Positions 52,003 to 62,465 are shown, counted from the first letter of the stretch. The stretch: 64,000 bases of DNA from an uncultured Duncaniella sp. (GCA_910577335.1 CAJTMJ010000005.1:58338-122337); one strand, 5' to 3'. Numbers and translations: made by a program. Notes: generated by a model from the letters alone, not told the origin.

Positions 52003-53508
52003 ATGGAAGAAAAATATATCGTAGCTCTCGAAATAGGGAGCTCAAAAATAAAAGGAGCTGTCGGCACCGTTGATACAGCCGGAGCCTTGAGTGTAAAATC
52101 TGTCGAAGAAGAAAAACTCTCTGACGGAGTGCGCTACGGATGCATACGCAATGTGGTGGAAACCGCCAATGCCATCCGCAGTGTGATTTCACGCCTTGAG
52201 CAGCGTGAAGCGCAGCGGAAGGTCACCGGTGTGTATGTATCGGTAGGCGGCCGCTCTCTTAATTCTCAGGCAATCGAGGTAGAACGCCGTTTTGCCACCG
52301 AGACTGAGATCACCATGGAGATGATATCGGACATCATTAACGACGCTCTGAACCAACCGCTGCATGAGCGCAGCGTAGTATGTGTGACACCGAGGGAGTT
52401 CCGGGTTGACAAGGCTCCCACGACCCGTGCGGTAGGCATGATGGGTTCACACATATCTGCCCGCCTGAACCTTATCAGTTGCCGCAACCAGTTGATGCGC
52501 AATCTCCACAATGTGCTTAACGAGCGTCTGCAGCTGAAGGTGCAGGATGTGTTTGTGCGCCAGCTCGCCGAAGCCGACCTTGTGCTTTTCTCCGAGGAAA
52601 AACGTCTCGGATGTATGCTCGTGGACTTCGGAGCTGAGACCACCGCTGTGTCTATCTACAAAAACGGTGTGTTGGAATATCTTACCACCATACCGATGGG
52701 CTCACGCAATATCACTCGTGACATCACAGCCCTCAACCATCTTGAAGAACGGGCTGAAGAGCTTAAAATCATGGGTGGTAACGCTCTGCCAACAACAGAG
52801 CAGAACGTGGTTTACAGCAATGCCGCCGCTGACTATTCACAAATCAACAATTATGTAGCAGCACGTGCGGGCGAGATAATTGCCAACATCAACGAGCAGC
52901 TGAAATATGCCGGCTTCAATGCCGAGAAGCTTCCGGGAGGTATAATCATAGTAGGCAAGGGTGCCAAGCTCAACGGTTTCAACCAGCGTCTTGAAAACAT
53001 GACCGGTATGAAAGTACGTGTCGGTGCCCCGACCACACGCATACGCATAAATGACGGACGGATACAGAGCGCTGATGCCGTGGATGTAATTGCTATCCTC
53101 TCGGCAGCAGCCAAAAATAACCCTGTGGAATGCATGACACGCCCTGCCCCTGTATTCACAGAAAGTCCCAGACCGGCAGACCCACAAACAATATATACAA
53201 CCAAAACTCAAACAGCACAACAAACTCAGACAACCCAGACATCACAACAGACGACTACATCCCCCGCAGCAGCCGGAACGCCACGTCAAAGTGCCCCGGC
53301 GGCAGCCACCGAGCCTGTACGCACTCCTAAAACCACACCAGTGACACCTCAAGCTCCAAAAATCGAATATGAGGTTGAGGATGAACCCGCTTCAACCCGC
53401 CCGCAAGAGAAGAGCGGCTTTAGACGAGCATGGGGTGGACTTGTGGATCGTGTGGCAAAACTGATGACCGAACCCATCGAAGATGATGAAGACGACGATG
53501 ACAAGTAA
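52003..53508 (+). CDS. ftsA: Cell division protein FtsA
   Basis: 501 residues. Actin-like fold with VALEIGSSKIKG (phosphate 1), LVDFGAETTAVSIY (phosphate 2) and GIIIVGKGAKLNG. After about residue 380 a long Pro/Thr/Gln/Ala-rich linker leads to the C-terminal amphipathic membrane anchor (GFRRAWGGLVDRVAKLM). It ties FtsZ to the membrane. The linker is much longer than in E. coli FtsA. Confidence 0.95.
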   Translation: MEEKYIVALEIGSSKIKGAVGTVDTAGALSVKSVEEEKLSDGVRYGCIRNVVETANAIRSVISRLEQREAQRKVTGVYVSVGGRSLNSQAIEVERRFATETEITMEMISDIINDALNQPLHERSVVCVTPREFRVDKAPTTRAVGMMGSHISARLNLISCRNQLMRNLHNVLNERLQLKVQDVFVRQLAEADLVLFSEEKRLGCMLVDFGAETTAVSIYKNGVLEYLTTIPMGSRNITRDITALNHLEERAEELKIMGGNALPTTEQNVVYSNAAADYSQINNYVAARAGEIIANINEQLKYAGFNAEKLPGGIIIVGKGAKLNGFNQRLENMTGMKVRVGAPTTRIRINDGRIQSADAVDVIAILSAAAKNNPVECMTRPAPVFTESPRPADPQTIYTTKTQTAQQTQTTQTSQQTTTSPAAAGTPRQSAPAAATEPVRTPKTTPVTPQAPKIEYEVEDEPASTRPQEKSGFRRAWGGLVDRVAKLMTEPIEDDEDDDDK

Positions 53509-53552
53509 ATTGTAAAACTAACGTAAAAAACGAATACAACACACTATTTATA

Positions 53553-54974
53553 ATGGACGAACTCAACAAAGCTTACAGTCAGAATATCGACGACACTTCA
53601 GCTTTTAACAAGATGCCTGAAAAGAGCGACGAAAAGATAATTATAAAGGCCATCGGTGTCGGTGGCGGTGGTAACAATGCGGTGAATCACATGTACCGGG
53701 AGGGGATTAACAATGTCTCGTTTGTTAATATCAACACCGACCGGCAAGCATTGCTTCACTCGGTGGTGCCAAATATTCTTGAAATCGGCGACGGTCTCGG
53801 CGCCGGCAACGTGCCTGAGAAAGCTCATGATTTCGCTGAACAGAGTGCCGACGAGATAGCCGCACTGTTTGACGACGGCACTAAGATGGTGTTTATCACT
53901 GCCGGTATGGGCGGTGGCACAGGCACTGGTGCTGCGCCTGTGGTAGCTCGTATCGCCAAGGAACGTGGACTCCTCACCATAGGTATTGTCACAATTCCAT
54001 TCTTGTTCGAGGGTCAGAAAAAGATCAAGAAGGCTATTGCGGGTGTTGACGAAATGTCAAAATATGTCGATGCGCTCCTTGTCATCAACAATGAACGCCT
54101 TACTGAAATATACGGCGACCTCAGTTTCCTCAATGCGTTCGGCAAGGCGGATGACACACTTTCGATTGCCGCGCGTTCTATTTCGGATATCATAACCGGT
54201 CAGGGACATATAAACCTCGACTTCAACGATGTGGATACCACTCTGCGAAACGGAGGTCCGGCAATCATATCATCGGGATATGGCGAAGGCGAAAATCGTG
54301 TCACAGCTGCCATTCAGGATGCTTTGAAGTCACCGCTGTTGAAAAACCGTGACATACTCGGTTCTAAAAAGCTATTGTTCTACCTCTACTTCGATCCCAA
54401 CGCAGAGGATGAATTCCGCATGAGCGAGACTCACGAAATCAATGACTTCATCAGCTCTATCAACACCGATGTGGATGTGATATGGGGTATCGGCTTCGAT
54501 GAGACCCTTGGAAATCAGGTTAAGATGACCATACTTGCAGCCGGATTCGAATTTGACGATGCTCTCAACAAGGAGGAAGAAGAGTTCCTGAACGGGGCAA
54601 AAAAAATATGGATAGGCGGAGGTCGTTCAAATGCGGCTGACAACAACACTGCATCTGCGCCTCAGGCAAAGAGCGAGAAACCTAAGGCGGCTCCGGCTAA
54701 ACCCAAGACTCCCGAGGTTTCCGACAAACGTATTGCTGAAGAGTATGGAGCATCAAAACTCATGGATCTCACCGGTGGTGGCAAGGATCGCCAATCAACC
54801 ATCGTGCTTGGTCCCAACCAGCTTGACGATGACGCAATCTGCGATATTCTTGAAAAATATCCCACCTATAAGCGTGACCGCAAGATCGTAGAGCAGGTAC
54901 GCAACGGTGCCATGGGTATGGCAGCCGAACAACCCGCAACACAATCAAGCTCCCAGACCTTCATTTTCGGCTAA
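53553..54974 (+). CDS. ftsZ: Cell division protein FtsZ
   Basis: 473 residues. Tubulin signature GGTGTG (121-126), GTPase loop NAV and the T7-loop NLDFNDVDT are present. After about residue 355 a disordered linker (PQAKSEKPKAAPAKPKTPE) leads to a longer C-terminal region with repeated conserved patches. Forms the Z-ring. Last gene of the dcw cluster, followed by a strong terminator. Confidence 0.97.
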   Translation: MDELNKAYSQNIDDTSAFNKMPEKSDEKIIIKAIGVGGGGNNAVNHMYREGINNVSFVNINTDRQALLHSVVPNILEIGDGLGAGNVPEKAHDFAEQSADEIAALFDDGTKMVFITAGMGGGTGTGAAPVVARIAKERGLLTIGIVTIPFLFEGQKKIKKAIAGVDEMSKYVDALLVINNERLTEIYGDLSFLNAFGKADDTLSIAARSISDIITGQGHINLDFNDVDTTLRNGGPAIISSGYGEGENRVTAAIQDALKSPLLKNRDILGSKKLLFYLYFDPNAEDEFRMSETHEINDFISSINTDVDVIWGIGFDETLGNQVKMTILAAGFEFDDALNKEEEEFLNGAKKIWIGGGRSNAADNNTASAPQAKSEKPKAAPAKPKTPEVSDKRIAEEYGASKLMDLTGGGKDRQSTIVLGPNQLDDDAICDILEKYPTYKRDRKIVEQVRNGAMGMAAEQPATQSSSQTFIFG

Positions 54975-55023
54975 ACCGAAGAGACTGACAAATTAGAGAG
55001 CAGTCTTGAGGATATTAAAGAGC

Positions 55024-55071
55024 AGCACCCCAGAAGTCTTGTTTAAAACTTTTGGGGTGCTGTTGATTTTA
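55024..55071 (+). terminator. Terminator of the dcw cluster
   Basis: A 14-bp stem (55024-55037 with 55048-55061, one G-U) followed by GTTGATTTT. Confidence 0.75.
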
Positions 55072-55105
55072 TGGGAAGTTGTTGCAAATTAGGGCTTTTG
55101 TCCTC

Positions 55106-55197
55106 GATGTAGGGACGCTTCTATGGAGCGTCCGACAGCAAGTGACTTATTCCCATCCTGTTCCATTCGGATGTTCCGGGGAAGTATCCCTACATCC
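55106..55197. repeat. REP-like palindromes, copies 2 and 3, in opposite orientation
   Basis: Copy 2 (55106-55135) and copy 3 (55166-55197, minus strand) both follow GATGTAGGGA-N3-TTC-N3-GGA-N3-TCCGA. In copy 2 GGACGCT (55113-55119) pairs with AGCGTCC (55127-55133). Head-to-head copies could form a larger cruciform. They lie between convergent ftsZ and panB. Confidence 0.65.
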
Positions 55198-55225
55198 GAT
55201 ATGGTTTGCAACAGCGTGTACATCT

Positions 55226-56047
55226 TTAGTACTGTTCTTTTTCGTTGGGGAAGTCGGAGCTTTTGACGTCGGTGATGTATGAGCCGACGGCATCGGTGAT
55301 GGCGTTGCCGAGGTCAGCGTACCGGCGCAGGAAACGTGGAGAGAAACCTTGGTTGATGCCAAGCATGTCGTGCATCACGAGCACCTGACCGTCGCAACCG
55401 CCCCCGGCACCTATGCCGATTGTAGGTATTGACAGCTCTTTTGACACACGTGTAGCAAGTTCGGCGGGGATTTTTTCAAGCACGAGGGCAAAGCAGCCGG
55501 CTTGTTCGAGAAGTTTTGCATCCTCAATCAACTTGTTAGCCTCAGCCTCCTCGCGAGCACGAACATTATAAGTGCCGAACTTATTGATTGACTGCGGTGT
55601 GAGACCAAGATGCCCCATGACAGGTATACCGGCAGAAAGTATGCGCTGAATTGACTCCAGCACTTCCGCTCCGCCTTCGATCTTCACAGCCTCAGCATGG
55701 CTCTCCTTCATGATGCGCACAGCCGATGCAAGCGCCTCGATGGAGTTGCCCTGATAGGAACCGAATGGCATATCACACACCACAAGGGCACGTTTGACCC
55801 CCTTCATAACACTTTTGGCATGATATATCATCTGGTCAAGGGTGATGGGGAGAGTTGTGTCATTGCCAGCCATGACATTTGACGCAGAGTCGCCCACAAG
55901 TATGACATCCATACCCGCTTGGTCGATGAGTTTAGCCATTGAATAATCGTATGCCGTGAGCATCGCAATTTTTTCGCCCTTAGCCTTCATTTCGGCAAGA
56001 CGGCGTGTAGTGACCTTTCTCGGGTCCTCAACAGTGTATGTTGACAT
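55226..56047 (-). CDS. panB: 3-methyl-2-oxobutanoate hydroxymethyltransferase
   Basis: 273 residues. TIM-barrel with the metal/ketoacid site motifs VGDSASNVMAG (residues 36-46), KIEGG and the GHLGLTPQ segment. First committed step of pantothenate and CoA synthesis. A TACCTTTG box at 56142-56135 on the minus strand may be its -7 element. Converges on the dcw cluster. Confidence 0.95.
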   Translation of the reverse strand: MSTYTVEDPRKVTTRRLAEMKAKGEKIAMLTAYDYSMAKLIDQAGMDVILVGDSASNVMAGNDTTLPITLDQMIYHAKSVMKGVKRALVVCDMPFGSYQGNSIEALASAVRIMKESHAEAVKIEGGAEVLESIQRILSAGIPVMGHLGLTPQSINKFGTYNVRAREEAEANKLIEDAKLLEQAGCFALVLEKIPAELATRVSKELSIPTIGIGAGGGCDGQVLVMHDMLGINQGFSPRFLRRYADLGNAITDAVGSYITDVKSSDFPNEKEQY

Positions 56048-56187
56048 CGATATTAAAACTTTAATTTGAAAACAGTTATACTATAAATATTTTCTTTAGT
56101 CACGGATTTATAGCTCCTTGACTTATCTGCGTGGCAAAGGTATTAACTTTTTTGAAACCGCACGCACTGAATTCGGATAATTCTAAT

Positions 56188-56195
56188 TAAATTTG
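56188..56195 (+). promoter_or_regulatory. -7 element of the HIT-family gene
   Basis: TAAATTTG on the plus strand, about 45 nt before the ATG at 56241. It makes the upstream in-frame ATG at 56193 impossible as a start. No clear -33 element. Confidence 0.5.
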
Positions 56196-56240
56196 CACTA
56201 TAATAAATCATTTTTATCACCTTATAATACCGTTATTATT

Positions 56241-56666
56241 ATGAAAAGCGATCCCAAAGACTGCTTGTATTGCACCAACAACGAGACTCTCCATAATCTC
56301 ATGATAGAAATCGCACCGCTGAGCGTGTCACGAGTGTTCCTGTTTAAGGAACAAACATACCGTGGTCGCTGCTTGGTGGCATACAAGGATCATGTCAATG
56401 ACCTGTTCGAACTCTCGGATGAGGAGCGCAACGCATTTATGGCAGATGTCACACGTGTGACACGTGCGATGGATAAAGTGTTCCATCCTGAGAAAATCAA
56501 CTACGGAGCATATAGCGACAAGCTTTCACACCTCCATTTCCATCTCGCCCCCAAATATGTAGACGGACCCGATTACGGCGGCACATTCCAGATGAATCCC
56601 GGCAAAGTCTATCTGACCGACCAAGAATATGCCGACATGATCGCAGCCATAAAGGAAGCCCTTTAG
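56241..56666 (+). CDS. HIT family nucleotide-binding protein
   Basis: 141 residues from the ATG at 56241 (MKSDPKDCLYC). The histidine triad HLHFHLAP lies at residues 97-104, with His101 as the expected nucleophile, and the CLYC pair at 8-11 resembles the N-terminal zinc knuckle. The family hydrolyses nucleoside phosphoramidates or dinucleotide polyphosphates in the cytoplasm. Monocistronic with its own terminator. Confidence 0.88.
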   Translation: MKSDPKDCLYCTNNETLHNLMIEIAPLSVSRVFLFKEQTYRGRCLVAYKDHVNDLFELSDEERNAFMADVTRVTRAMDKVFHPEKINYGAYSDKLSHLHFHLAPKYVDGPDYGGTFQMNPGKVYLTDQEYADMIAAIKEAL

Positions 56667-56690
56667 CCTATCCGGATTAAATGACTATGG

Positions 56691-56730
56691 AGGATGTGTC
56701 AAATTGAAAATATTTGGCGCATCCTCTTTT
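56691..56730 (+). terminator. Terminator of the HIT-family gene
   Basis: A 14-bp stem (56691-56704 with 56712-56725, two G-U pairs) and a T-rich tail. Confidence 0.8.
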
Positions 56731-56808
56731 TCATTTTTTGAACCGGCTGAACTATTTATTTTTGAACTGATTTTCTTTCATAGGATTAGTTTTTTCGTAA
56801 AATTGTCT

Positions 56809-56816
56809 TATCTTTG
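56809..56816 (+). promoter_or_regulatory. -7 element of the Na/Pi cotransporter gene
   Basis: TATCTTTG about 64 nt upstream of the ATG; -33 element not clear. Confidence 0.45.
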
Positions 56817-56879
56817 CATTTGTTAAGCTTTGCATTGGCGCAATGCGATGATTAGCAATGCACCTTTTACGTTAAAACT

Positions 56880-58697
56880 ATGAGTTATAGCTTCTTAGAC
56901 TTTATTTGTCTACTTGGATCCATCGCTTTGTTCCTGTATGGGATGAAAGTGATGAGTGAGGGATTGCAAAAAGCTGCCGGCGACCGTCTGCGCAGCATCC
57001 TATCGGCAATGACACGCAACCGCCTCACAGGTATGCTTACCGGTATCTTAATCACGGCTCTTATCCAAAGCTCATCGGCATCGACAGTGATGGTGGTAAG
57101 CTTCGTGAACGCCGGTTTGATGACTTTAGGTCAATCAATGGCAGTGATTTTCGGAGCCAATGTCGGTACGACATTCACGGCATGGATTATCGCACTGTTC
57201 GGATTCAAAGTTGACACCTCAGCATTCATTTTGCCTATCATAGCATGTGCCGTCCCACTGCTCTTCATGAAAGCGAGCAAAAAGAAGTCAATCGGAGAAT
57301 TCCTCATAGGCTTCGCATTCATGTTCATGGGTCTTAACATGATCAGCAACTATGTCCCGGACCTCCAGAGCAATCCGGAAATGTTTGCGTTCCTTGAACA
57401 TTACGCATCAATGGGTTATGGGTCAGTGCTATTGTTCCTCTTTGTGGGTATCATACTAACCGCTATCATACAGTCGTCGGCAGCCACATTTGCCATAGTG
57501 CTTATAATGTGTACAAAAGGATGGATTTCGTTTGACCTCGCCTGCGCAGTGGTGCTCGGTAGCAATATCGGAACAACCATCACACCGTTGCTCGCATCTA
57601 TGAGCGGTAACGTGGCGGCGAAACGCACGGCAATGGGACACCTGCTATTCAATATGTTCGGTATGATCTGGACATTGATAGTGTTCTATCCCTTCGTTCA
57701 TCTCAACGAGCATGTCACGGAATGGCTGGGACAGGGAAATCCGGCAGAATTATTTTCATTTGTCAACCAGCTTGAAGCCACCGATCCACAGCTATACAAC
57801 AGTCTGTTTGACGGAAGCTTACCCAACGCACATCCGGTCCTCGCAAAAATAGGAGCTATGCAATTCAGCGTATCGTTCGGATTGTCAGTATTCCACACGA
57901 TATTCAATCTTATCAACGTATCGTTGATGATATGGCTGACTAATGTATATGTTAAGATAGTTGAATACCTTGTGCCGGCAAAGCACAAAGTGGACGAGGA
58001 ATTCCAGCTCAAATTTATATCCGGCGGTCTTATGAGCGCATCGGAACTAAACATAACCCAAGCGGAGAAGGAGATGGTGGTATATGCCCAACGGGTACAG
58101 CGAATGATAGGTATGGCTCAAAACATAGTCCATACCAAACCGGGGGACGACTTTACCAACCAGTTCTCACGTATTGAGAAATATGAGGAGATTTCAGACC
58201 GCATGGAGATAGAAATAGCCAACTATCTCAACCGCTGTTCGGAAGGACGTCTTTCTAATGAAGGTAAGCACCGTATAGCCGCCATGCTGCGCATCGACAG
58301 CGAAATCGAGAGTATCGCCGACTGCTGCTACGGCATAGCCAGGATACTAATACGCCGTCAGGAAAGCCGAGTGAATTTCAATGATGAAATTTACCATAAC
58401 ATTGACTCAATGTTCATAGCTGTAGAATCAGCCATGACCAACATGATACTCCTGCTTCGCGACTTCGAGACCGCAGAGGAAAATGACATCATAACTTCTT
58501 ACAACAAAGAGCGTGAGATCAATAACCTCCGCAACCAGCTTCGCACAGCCAATGTGGAGAATATCAACGACCACCATTACGAATACCAAGCAGGTATATA
58601 CTACATGGATATAGTAGGCTCACTTGAAAAGGTGGGTGACTACATAATCAACGTGGTCGATGAAGTCAAGAGCCAGTATCGCAATGCCGGATTATAA
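56880..58697 (+). CDS. Na+/phosphate cotransporter (NptA/YjbB family) with PhoU-like tail
   Basis: 605 residues. Two inverted repeats of the Na/Pi fold, each with a QSS motif (TALIQSSSASTVMVV near 60 and AIIQSSAATFAIVL near 197), give eight or more membrane helices. The region after about residue 385 is a soluble helical PhoU-like domain. Imports or exports phosphate with sodium. Followed 35 nt later by the DUF389 gene. Confidence 0.92.
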   Translation: MSYSFLDFICLLGSIALFLYGMKVMSEGLQKAAGDRLRSILSAMTRNRLTGMLTGILITALIQSSSASTVMVVSFVNAGLMTLGQSMAVIFGANVGTTFTAWIIALFGFKVDTSAFILPIIACAVPLLFMKASKKKSIGEFLIGFAFMFMGLNMISNYVPDLQSNPEMFAFLEHYASMGYGSVLLFLFVGIILTAIIQSSAATFAIVLIMCTKGWISFDLACAVVLGSNIGTTITPLLASMSGNVAAKRTAMGHLLFNMFGMIWTLIVFYPFVHLNEHVTEWLGQGNPAELFSFVNQLEATDPQLYNSLFDGSLPNAHPVLAKIGAMQFSVSFGLSVFHTIFNLINVSLMIWLTNVYVKIVEYLVPAKHKVDEEFQLKFISGGLMSASELNITQAEKEMVVYAQRVQRMIGMAQNIVHTKPGDDFTNQFSRIEKYEEISDRMEIEIANYLNRCSEGRLSNEGKHRIAAMLRIDSEIESIADCCYGIARILIRRQESRVNFNDEIYHNIDSMFIAVESAMTNMILLLRDFETAEENDIITSYNKEREINNLRNQLRTANVENINDHHYEYQAGIYYMDIVGSLEKVGDYIINVVDEVKSQYRNAGL

Positions 58698-58732
58698 TAT
58701 GAGCAAATAAACAACGCTTAATCCATACAGTA

Positions 58733-60148
58733 ATGCCATCTATCAAAAAGTATCTGGTAAATTACTTCACGCTGACCGAATACTTAGTGTCACAGCAGGA
58801 CGCCGAGCAAGCCATACGGGAAGGTGTGTCATTCAGAGGCACAAACATTCTTATTCTTATAATTGCTATATTCATAGCGTCATTAGGACTGAACACCAAT
58901 TCCACAGCCGTGATAATCGGCGCCATGCTCATATCGCCATTGATGGGACCTATCATCGGTATAGGGCTTGGCGTAGGCATTCAGGACTTCGAATTGATAA
59001 AACGGGCTTTACGGAATCTCATAATGGCAGCGGGATTCAGTGTGCTCACATCTACACTTTACTTTTTAGTATCGCCTGTGAGCGCAGGTCACAGTGAGCT
59101 CCTTGCGCGCACATCGCCGACCATCTACGACGTACTTATAGGATTTTTCGGTGGTGCGGCAGGTATAATAGCCATCGGATCCAAATCGAAAGGTAATGTG
59201 ATACCGGGTGTCGCTATCGCTACCGCCCTCATGCCCCCCCTTTGTACTGTGGGATACGGTATAGCCACTTTCCAGCCTCATTATTTCCTCGGAGCATTCT
59301 ATCTGTTCCTTATCAACTCCATTTATATAGCCTTGGCTACATTCATCGGCGTAAAGCTTATGCATTACAAGCCGATACCGGTCATTAATCCTGAGAGGGC
59401 GCGTAAGGTACGTAAGTTTGTATACACCATATCCATCCTTACATTGCTTCCGTCGCTCTATCTCACATACAACATGCTGAAGCAGTCGCATTTCACCCGA
59501 AATGCGGAGCAATTTGTGGCACAGGAATTCAAATTCCCGTCAACACAAGTGCTTAGCAGCAGTGCCACAATGGACCACGGCGAGAGAGTGATCACAGTCA
59601 CTCTTATAGGAAAGATACTACCGACCGACTCGCTGCGCCTTGCATTGTCACAGCAACTCAAATTCTACGGACTCCAAGGAGCTACTCTCAATATCATTCA
59701 GGGCGATACCCCCGACCTATCATCGATCGCACAAAGTGCCACATCTGCACGTGACATCTACGAGATGGCGCAGACATCAATAGCACAGAAACAGGTTACC
59801 ATTGACTCTTTAAAGAGCATAATAGCGTTTACAAATATAAATGACTCCATCGGAGGGCAGCTTGCTCCGGAGCTTAAAGTCCTGTTCCCGCAAATCACTG
59901 ACATAGCGGTTACAAGGGCAATATTCGGAAACATCAGAGCCGAAGCTACCACTCTCGACACGGTAAACGTGGCTTTGGTCAAGTACACCAATCCCCTTCC
60001 GGCAGCAAAACGCAATGAGCTTGAAGCATATCTTAAAGCACGTCTGAGATACAAATCAGTGTCCATAATAGACATCGGCAAACAGATTAACTTCAATTCA
60101 CTCTCACAAAAACCACATAATGGGAACACTTCAACCTCAAAAAAATAA
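58733..60148 (+). CDS. DUF389 / TIGR00341 family membrane protein
   Basis: 471 residues. About six membrane helices with the conserved GAMLISPLMGPI and ATALMPPLCTVGYG motifs, then a soluble C-terminal region with a helix and repeats. Function unknown in the family. Its end overlaps the next gene by 29 nt. A C7 run (59234-59240) lies in the conserved MPPL motif and is probably constrained. Confidence 0.88.
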   Translation: MPSIKKYLVNYFTLTEYLVSQQDAEQAIREGVSFRGTNILILIIAIFIASLGLNTNSTAVIIGAMLISPLMGPIIGIGLGVGIQDFELIKRALRNLIMAAGFSVLTSTLYFLVSPVSAGHSELLARTSPTIYDVLIGFFGGAAGIIAIGSKSKGNVIPGVAIATALMPPLCTVGYGIATFQPHYFLGAFYLFLINSIYIALATFIGVKLMHYKPIPVINPERARKVRKFVYTISILTLLPSLYLTYNMLKQSHFTRNAEQFVAQEFKFPSTQVLSSSATMDHGERVITVTLIGKILPTDSLRLALSQQLKFYGLQGATLNIIQGDTPDLSSIAQSATSARDIYEMAQTSIAQKQVTIDSLKSIIAFTNINDSIGGQLAPELKVLFPQITDIAVTRAIFGNIRAEATTLDTVNVALVKYTNPLPAAKRNELEAYLKARLRYKSVSIIDIGKQINFNSLSQKPHNGNTSTSKK

Positions 60149-61418
60149 TCTGCCCGATAATCTCAGAGGGAAAAAAGTGGTGCTTGTGAACCACAGCGAC
60201 ACCCTCGGCGGTGCAGCCATCGTCACCTTCCGACTGATGCAGGCGTTAAGGAAGGAAGGGGTGGACGCACGTATGGTTGTATACACAAAAACATCATCGG
60301 AAGAGAATATATCTAATATATCCAGCCGCTTTGTCAGAGGCTTGGCTTTCTGCATGGAAAGGCTGAAGCTTATCATGGCAAACGGGTTCAACTACAATGA
60401 CCTGTTTAAAATATCCTCAGGTGATTTTGCCCTTAACGTACATCACCATCCGTGGGTAAAGGAAGCCGATATAGTATGCCTTAACTGGTTTAATCAGGGA
60501 TTGCTGTCGGTCAAAGGTATACACAAGCTCCATCGCATGGGTAAAAAGATAATCTGGACCATGCATGATATGTGGGCGATGACAGGTATATGCCATCATT
60601 CGTATGAATGTAGTTACTTCTTGGATAATTGCGGTAATTGCCAGTTTCTGGCAGGTGGAGGTAAGCCCAACGACCTTTCCAAGAAGATTTGGGAGAAGAA
60701 ATATAAATTATACCGTGAGGTGCCAATCACATTTGTGGCTGTGAGCAGCTGGCTCGAACATCGTGCCCGCCAGTCGTCGCTTCTGAGAAACTGCGCGGTC
60801 ATGACTATCCATAACCCGTTTCCGGTAGAACAGTTCTATACATCGCCATCTAAACTCATATACAGTATAGAGACACCCACCAAACCGAATATGATACTCT
60901 TCGGAGCGGCACGGCTTGACGACCCTATAAAAGGTTTGAACTACGCCATAGAGGCTCTTAACTATATATTCGACAACTATCCTGACATAGCGAGCGAGAC
61001 AGCGGTATATCTGTTCGGATCCATGAAGCATCCGGAAATGCTCGATAACCTCCGCATGTCGCATCGCTGGCTCGGCATGGTGAATGATTTCAAGATACTT
61101 CGTTACCTATATTCCACTGCAAAGGTGGTGCTGTCAACATCGCTTTACGAGACTCTCGGAGGCACATTGGTGGAAGGACAAGCCGGAGGTGCCTTACCGG
61201 TTACATTCGGTGGCGACGGACGAGAAGATGTGGTAGAACATCTGAAGACCGGTTATATAGCAGGTTATAAGGACACCAAAGATATAGCCAACGGCATTAT
61301 TTGGGCTATCAAATCCAAGATTTCACGCGAGTCGCTGCATAAATCAGTGGAAGACAGGTTCAGCGCTCCGGTGATTGCCCACAAATATATCAAGCTCTTC
61401 TCCGATATTATTGATTGA
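60120..61418 (+). CDS. GT4-family glycosyltransferase
   Basis: 432 residues. The N-terminal VVLVNHSDTLGGAAIVTFRLMQAL is the acceptor-side loop of GT-B fold enzymes. The C-terminal STSLYETLGGTLVEGQAGG is the donor-binding E-x7-E type motif. A Cys cluster (CHHSYECSYFLDNCGNCQFL, residues 160-179) is a common insert in this subgroup. Overlaps the DUF389 gene by 29 nt. Probably adds a sugar to a surface glycan together with the epimerase gene that follows. Confidence 0.88.
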   Translation: MGTLQPQKNNLPDNLRGKKVVLVNHSDTLGGAAIVTFRLMQALRKEGVDARMVVYTKTSSEENISNISSRFVRGLAFCMERLKLIMANGFNYNDLFKISSGDFALNVHHHPWVKEADIVCLNWFNQGLLSVKGIHKLHRMGKKIIWTMHDMWAMTGICHHSYECSYFLDNCGNCQFLAGGGKPNDLSKKIWEKKYKLYREVPITFVAVSSWLEHRARQSSLLRNCAVMTIHNPFPVEQFYTSPSKLIYSIETPTKPNMILFGAARLDDPIKGLNYAIEALNYIFDNYPDIASETAVYLFGSMKHPEMLDNLRMSHRWLGMVNDFKILRYLYSTAKVVLSTSLYETLGGTLVEGQAGGALPVTFGGDGREDVVEHLKTGYIAGYKDTKDIANGIIWAIKSKISRESLHKSVEDRFSAPVIAHKYIKLFSDIID

Positions 61419-61454
61419 CAACCCTCCGTGCCAACCAAAACAAATTAGAAGATT

Positions 61455-62453
61455 ATGAAAAAAGTTCTCATCGTAGGAGCCGGAGGCTTCATAGGTGGTT
61501 TTATCGCCGAAGAGTCATTACGACGCGGCTACGAGACATGGTGTGGAGTGCGGGAATCAACCTCACGACGATATCTCACTGATGAAAGGCTTCAATTTAT
61601 TACTCTTGACTATGACGATACCGAGAAGCTCAGTGAGCAGCTAAAAGGTCATCATTGGGATTATATCGTGTACAATCTCGGAGCCACAAAGTGTGTGAAT
61701 TTCCTTGATTTCAATCATATAAATTTCAACTATCTGCGTAATTTCACAGATACGCTGATTGATAACGACATTGTGCCTGAAAGATTTGTGTATATGTCAT
61801 CGCTTTCGGCTTTGGGACCGGGCGATGAGAAGAATTACACGCCTCTGAAAGGAAATATGATTCCACAGCCCAACACCCGCTACGGGCTTTCAAAGATAAA
61901 GGCTGAGACTTATCTACAGACACTCCCGTCTTCATTCCCATGGATCATATTACGTCCTACCGGTGTGTATGGACCGCACGAGCAGGACTATCTGATGATG
62001 ATAAAGAGCATTGACTCTCATTTTGACTTCGGTGTGGGATTCAGGAAACAGATGCTGACCTTCATCTATGTGGAGGATTTGGCTCGTGCCATCTTCGACG
62101 CTCTTGAAAAAGCGCCTGTGCATCATAAATACATAGTCTCAGAGGACAGGGCATATACCCAAAGTGAATTTCGCAAAATAGTATCGAAAGAGCTTAAACG
62201 CAAACTCGTGATACCGGTAAGATTGCCGCTATGGGCTTTAAATATAGCCTGTCGCATCTCTGAAAAATACGGGGCGGCGAAGATGCAAGCCACTACACTG
62301 AATACGGACAAATACAACATAATGGCTCAGCGCAACTGGTCATGTGACGTATCCGATGCCAAACGGGACTTCGGCTTCAATCCGCAAGTGTCCTTGCAAG
62401 AAGGTATTCACAGGACTGTGGAAGCTTACCGCAGCGAACAACAGAAAAAATAA
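61455..62453 (+). CDS. NAD(P)-dependent epimerase/dehydratase (extended SDR)
   Basis: 332 residues. Rossmann motif VGAGGFIGG at the start, active-site SSLSA (Ser) and YGLSKIKAE (Tyr-x3-Lys), and the RPTGVYGP signature of nucleotide-sugar SDRs. Likely modifies a sugar nucleotide, fitting the GT4 gene 36 nt upstream. Exact substrate unknown. Confidence 0.9.
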   Translation: MKKVLIVGAGGFIGGFIAEESLRRGYETWCGVRESTSRRYLTDERLQFITLDYDDTEKLSEQLKGHHWDYIVYNLGATKCVNFLDFNHINFNYLRNFTDTLIDNDIVPERFVYMSSLSALGPGDEKNYTPLKGNMIPQPNTRYGLSKIKAETYLQTLPSSFPWIILRPTGVYGPHEQDYLMMIKSIDSHFDFGVGFRKQMLTFIYVEDLARAIFDALEKAPVHHKYIVSEDRAYTQSEFRKIVSKELKRKLVIPVRLPLWALNIACRISEKYGAAKMQATTLNTDKYNIMAQRNWSCDVSDAKRDFGFNPQVSLQEGIHRTVEAYRSEQQKK

Positions 62454-62465
62454 TCATCATCCGCC

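Noticed and set aside
59234..59240. C7 run inside the DUF389 gene as a phase-variable frameshift site
   Set aside because: It encodes the conserved Met-Pro-Pro-Leu motif, so the run is explained by protein constraint.
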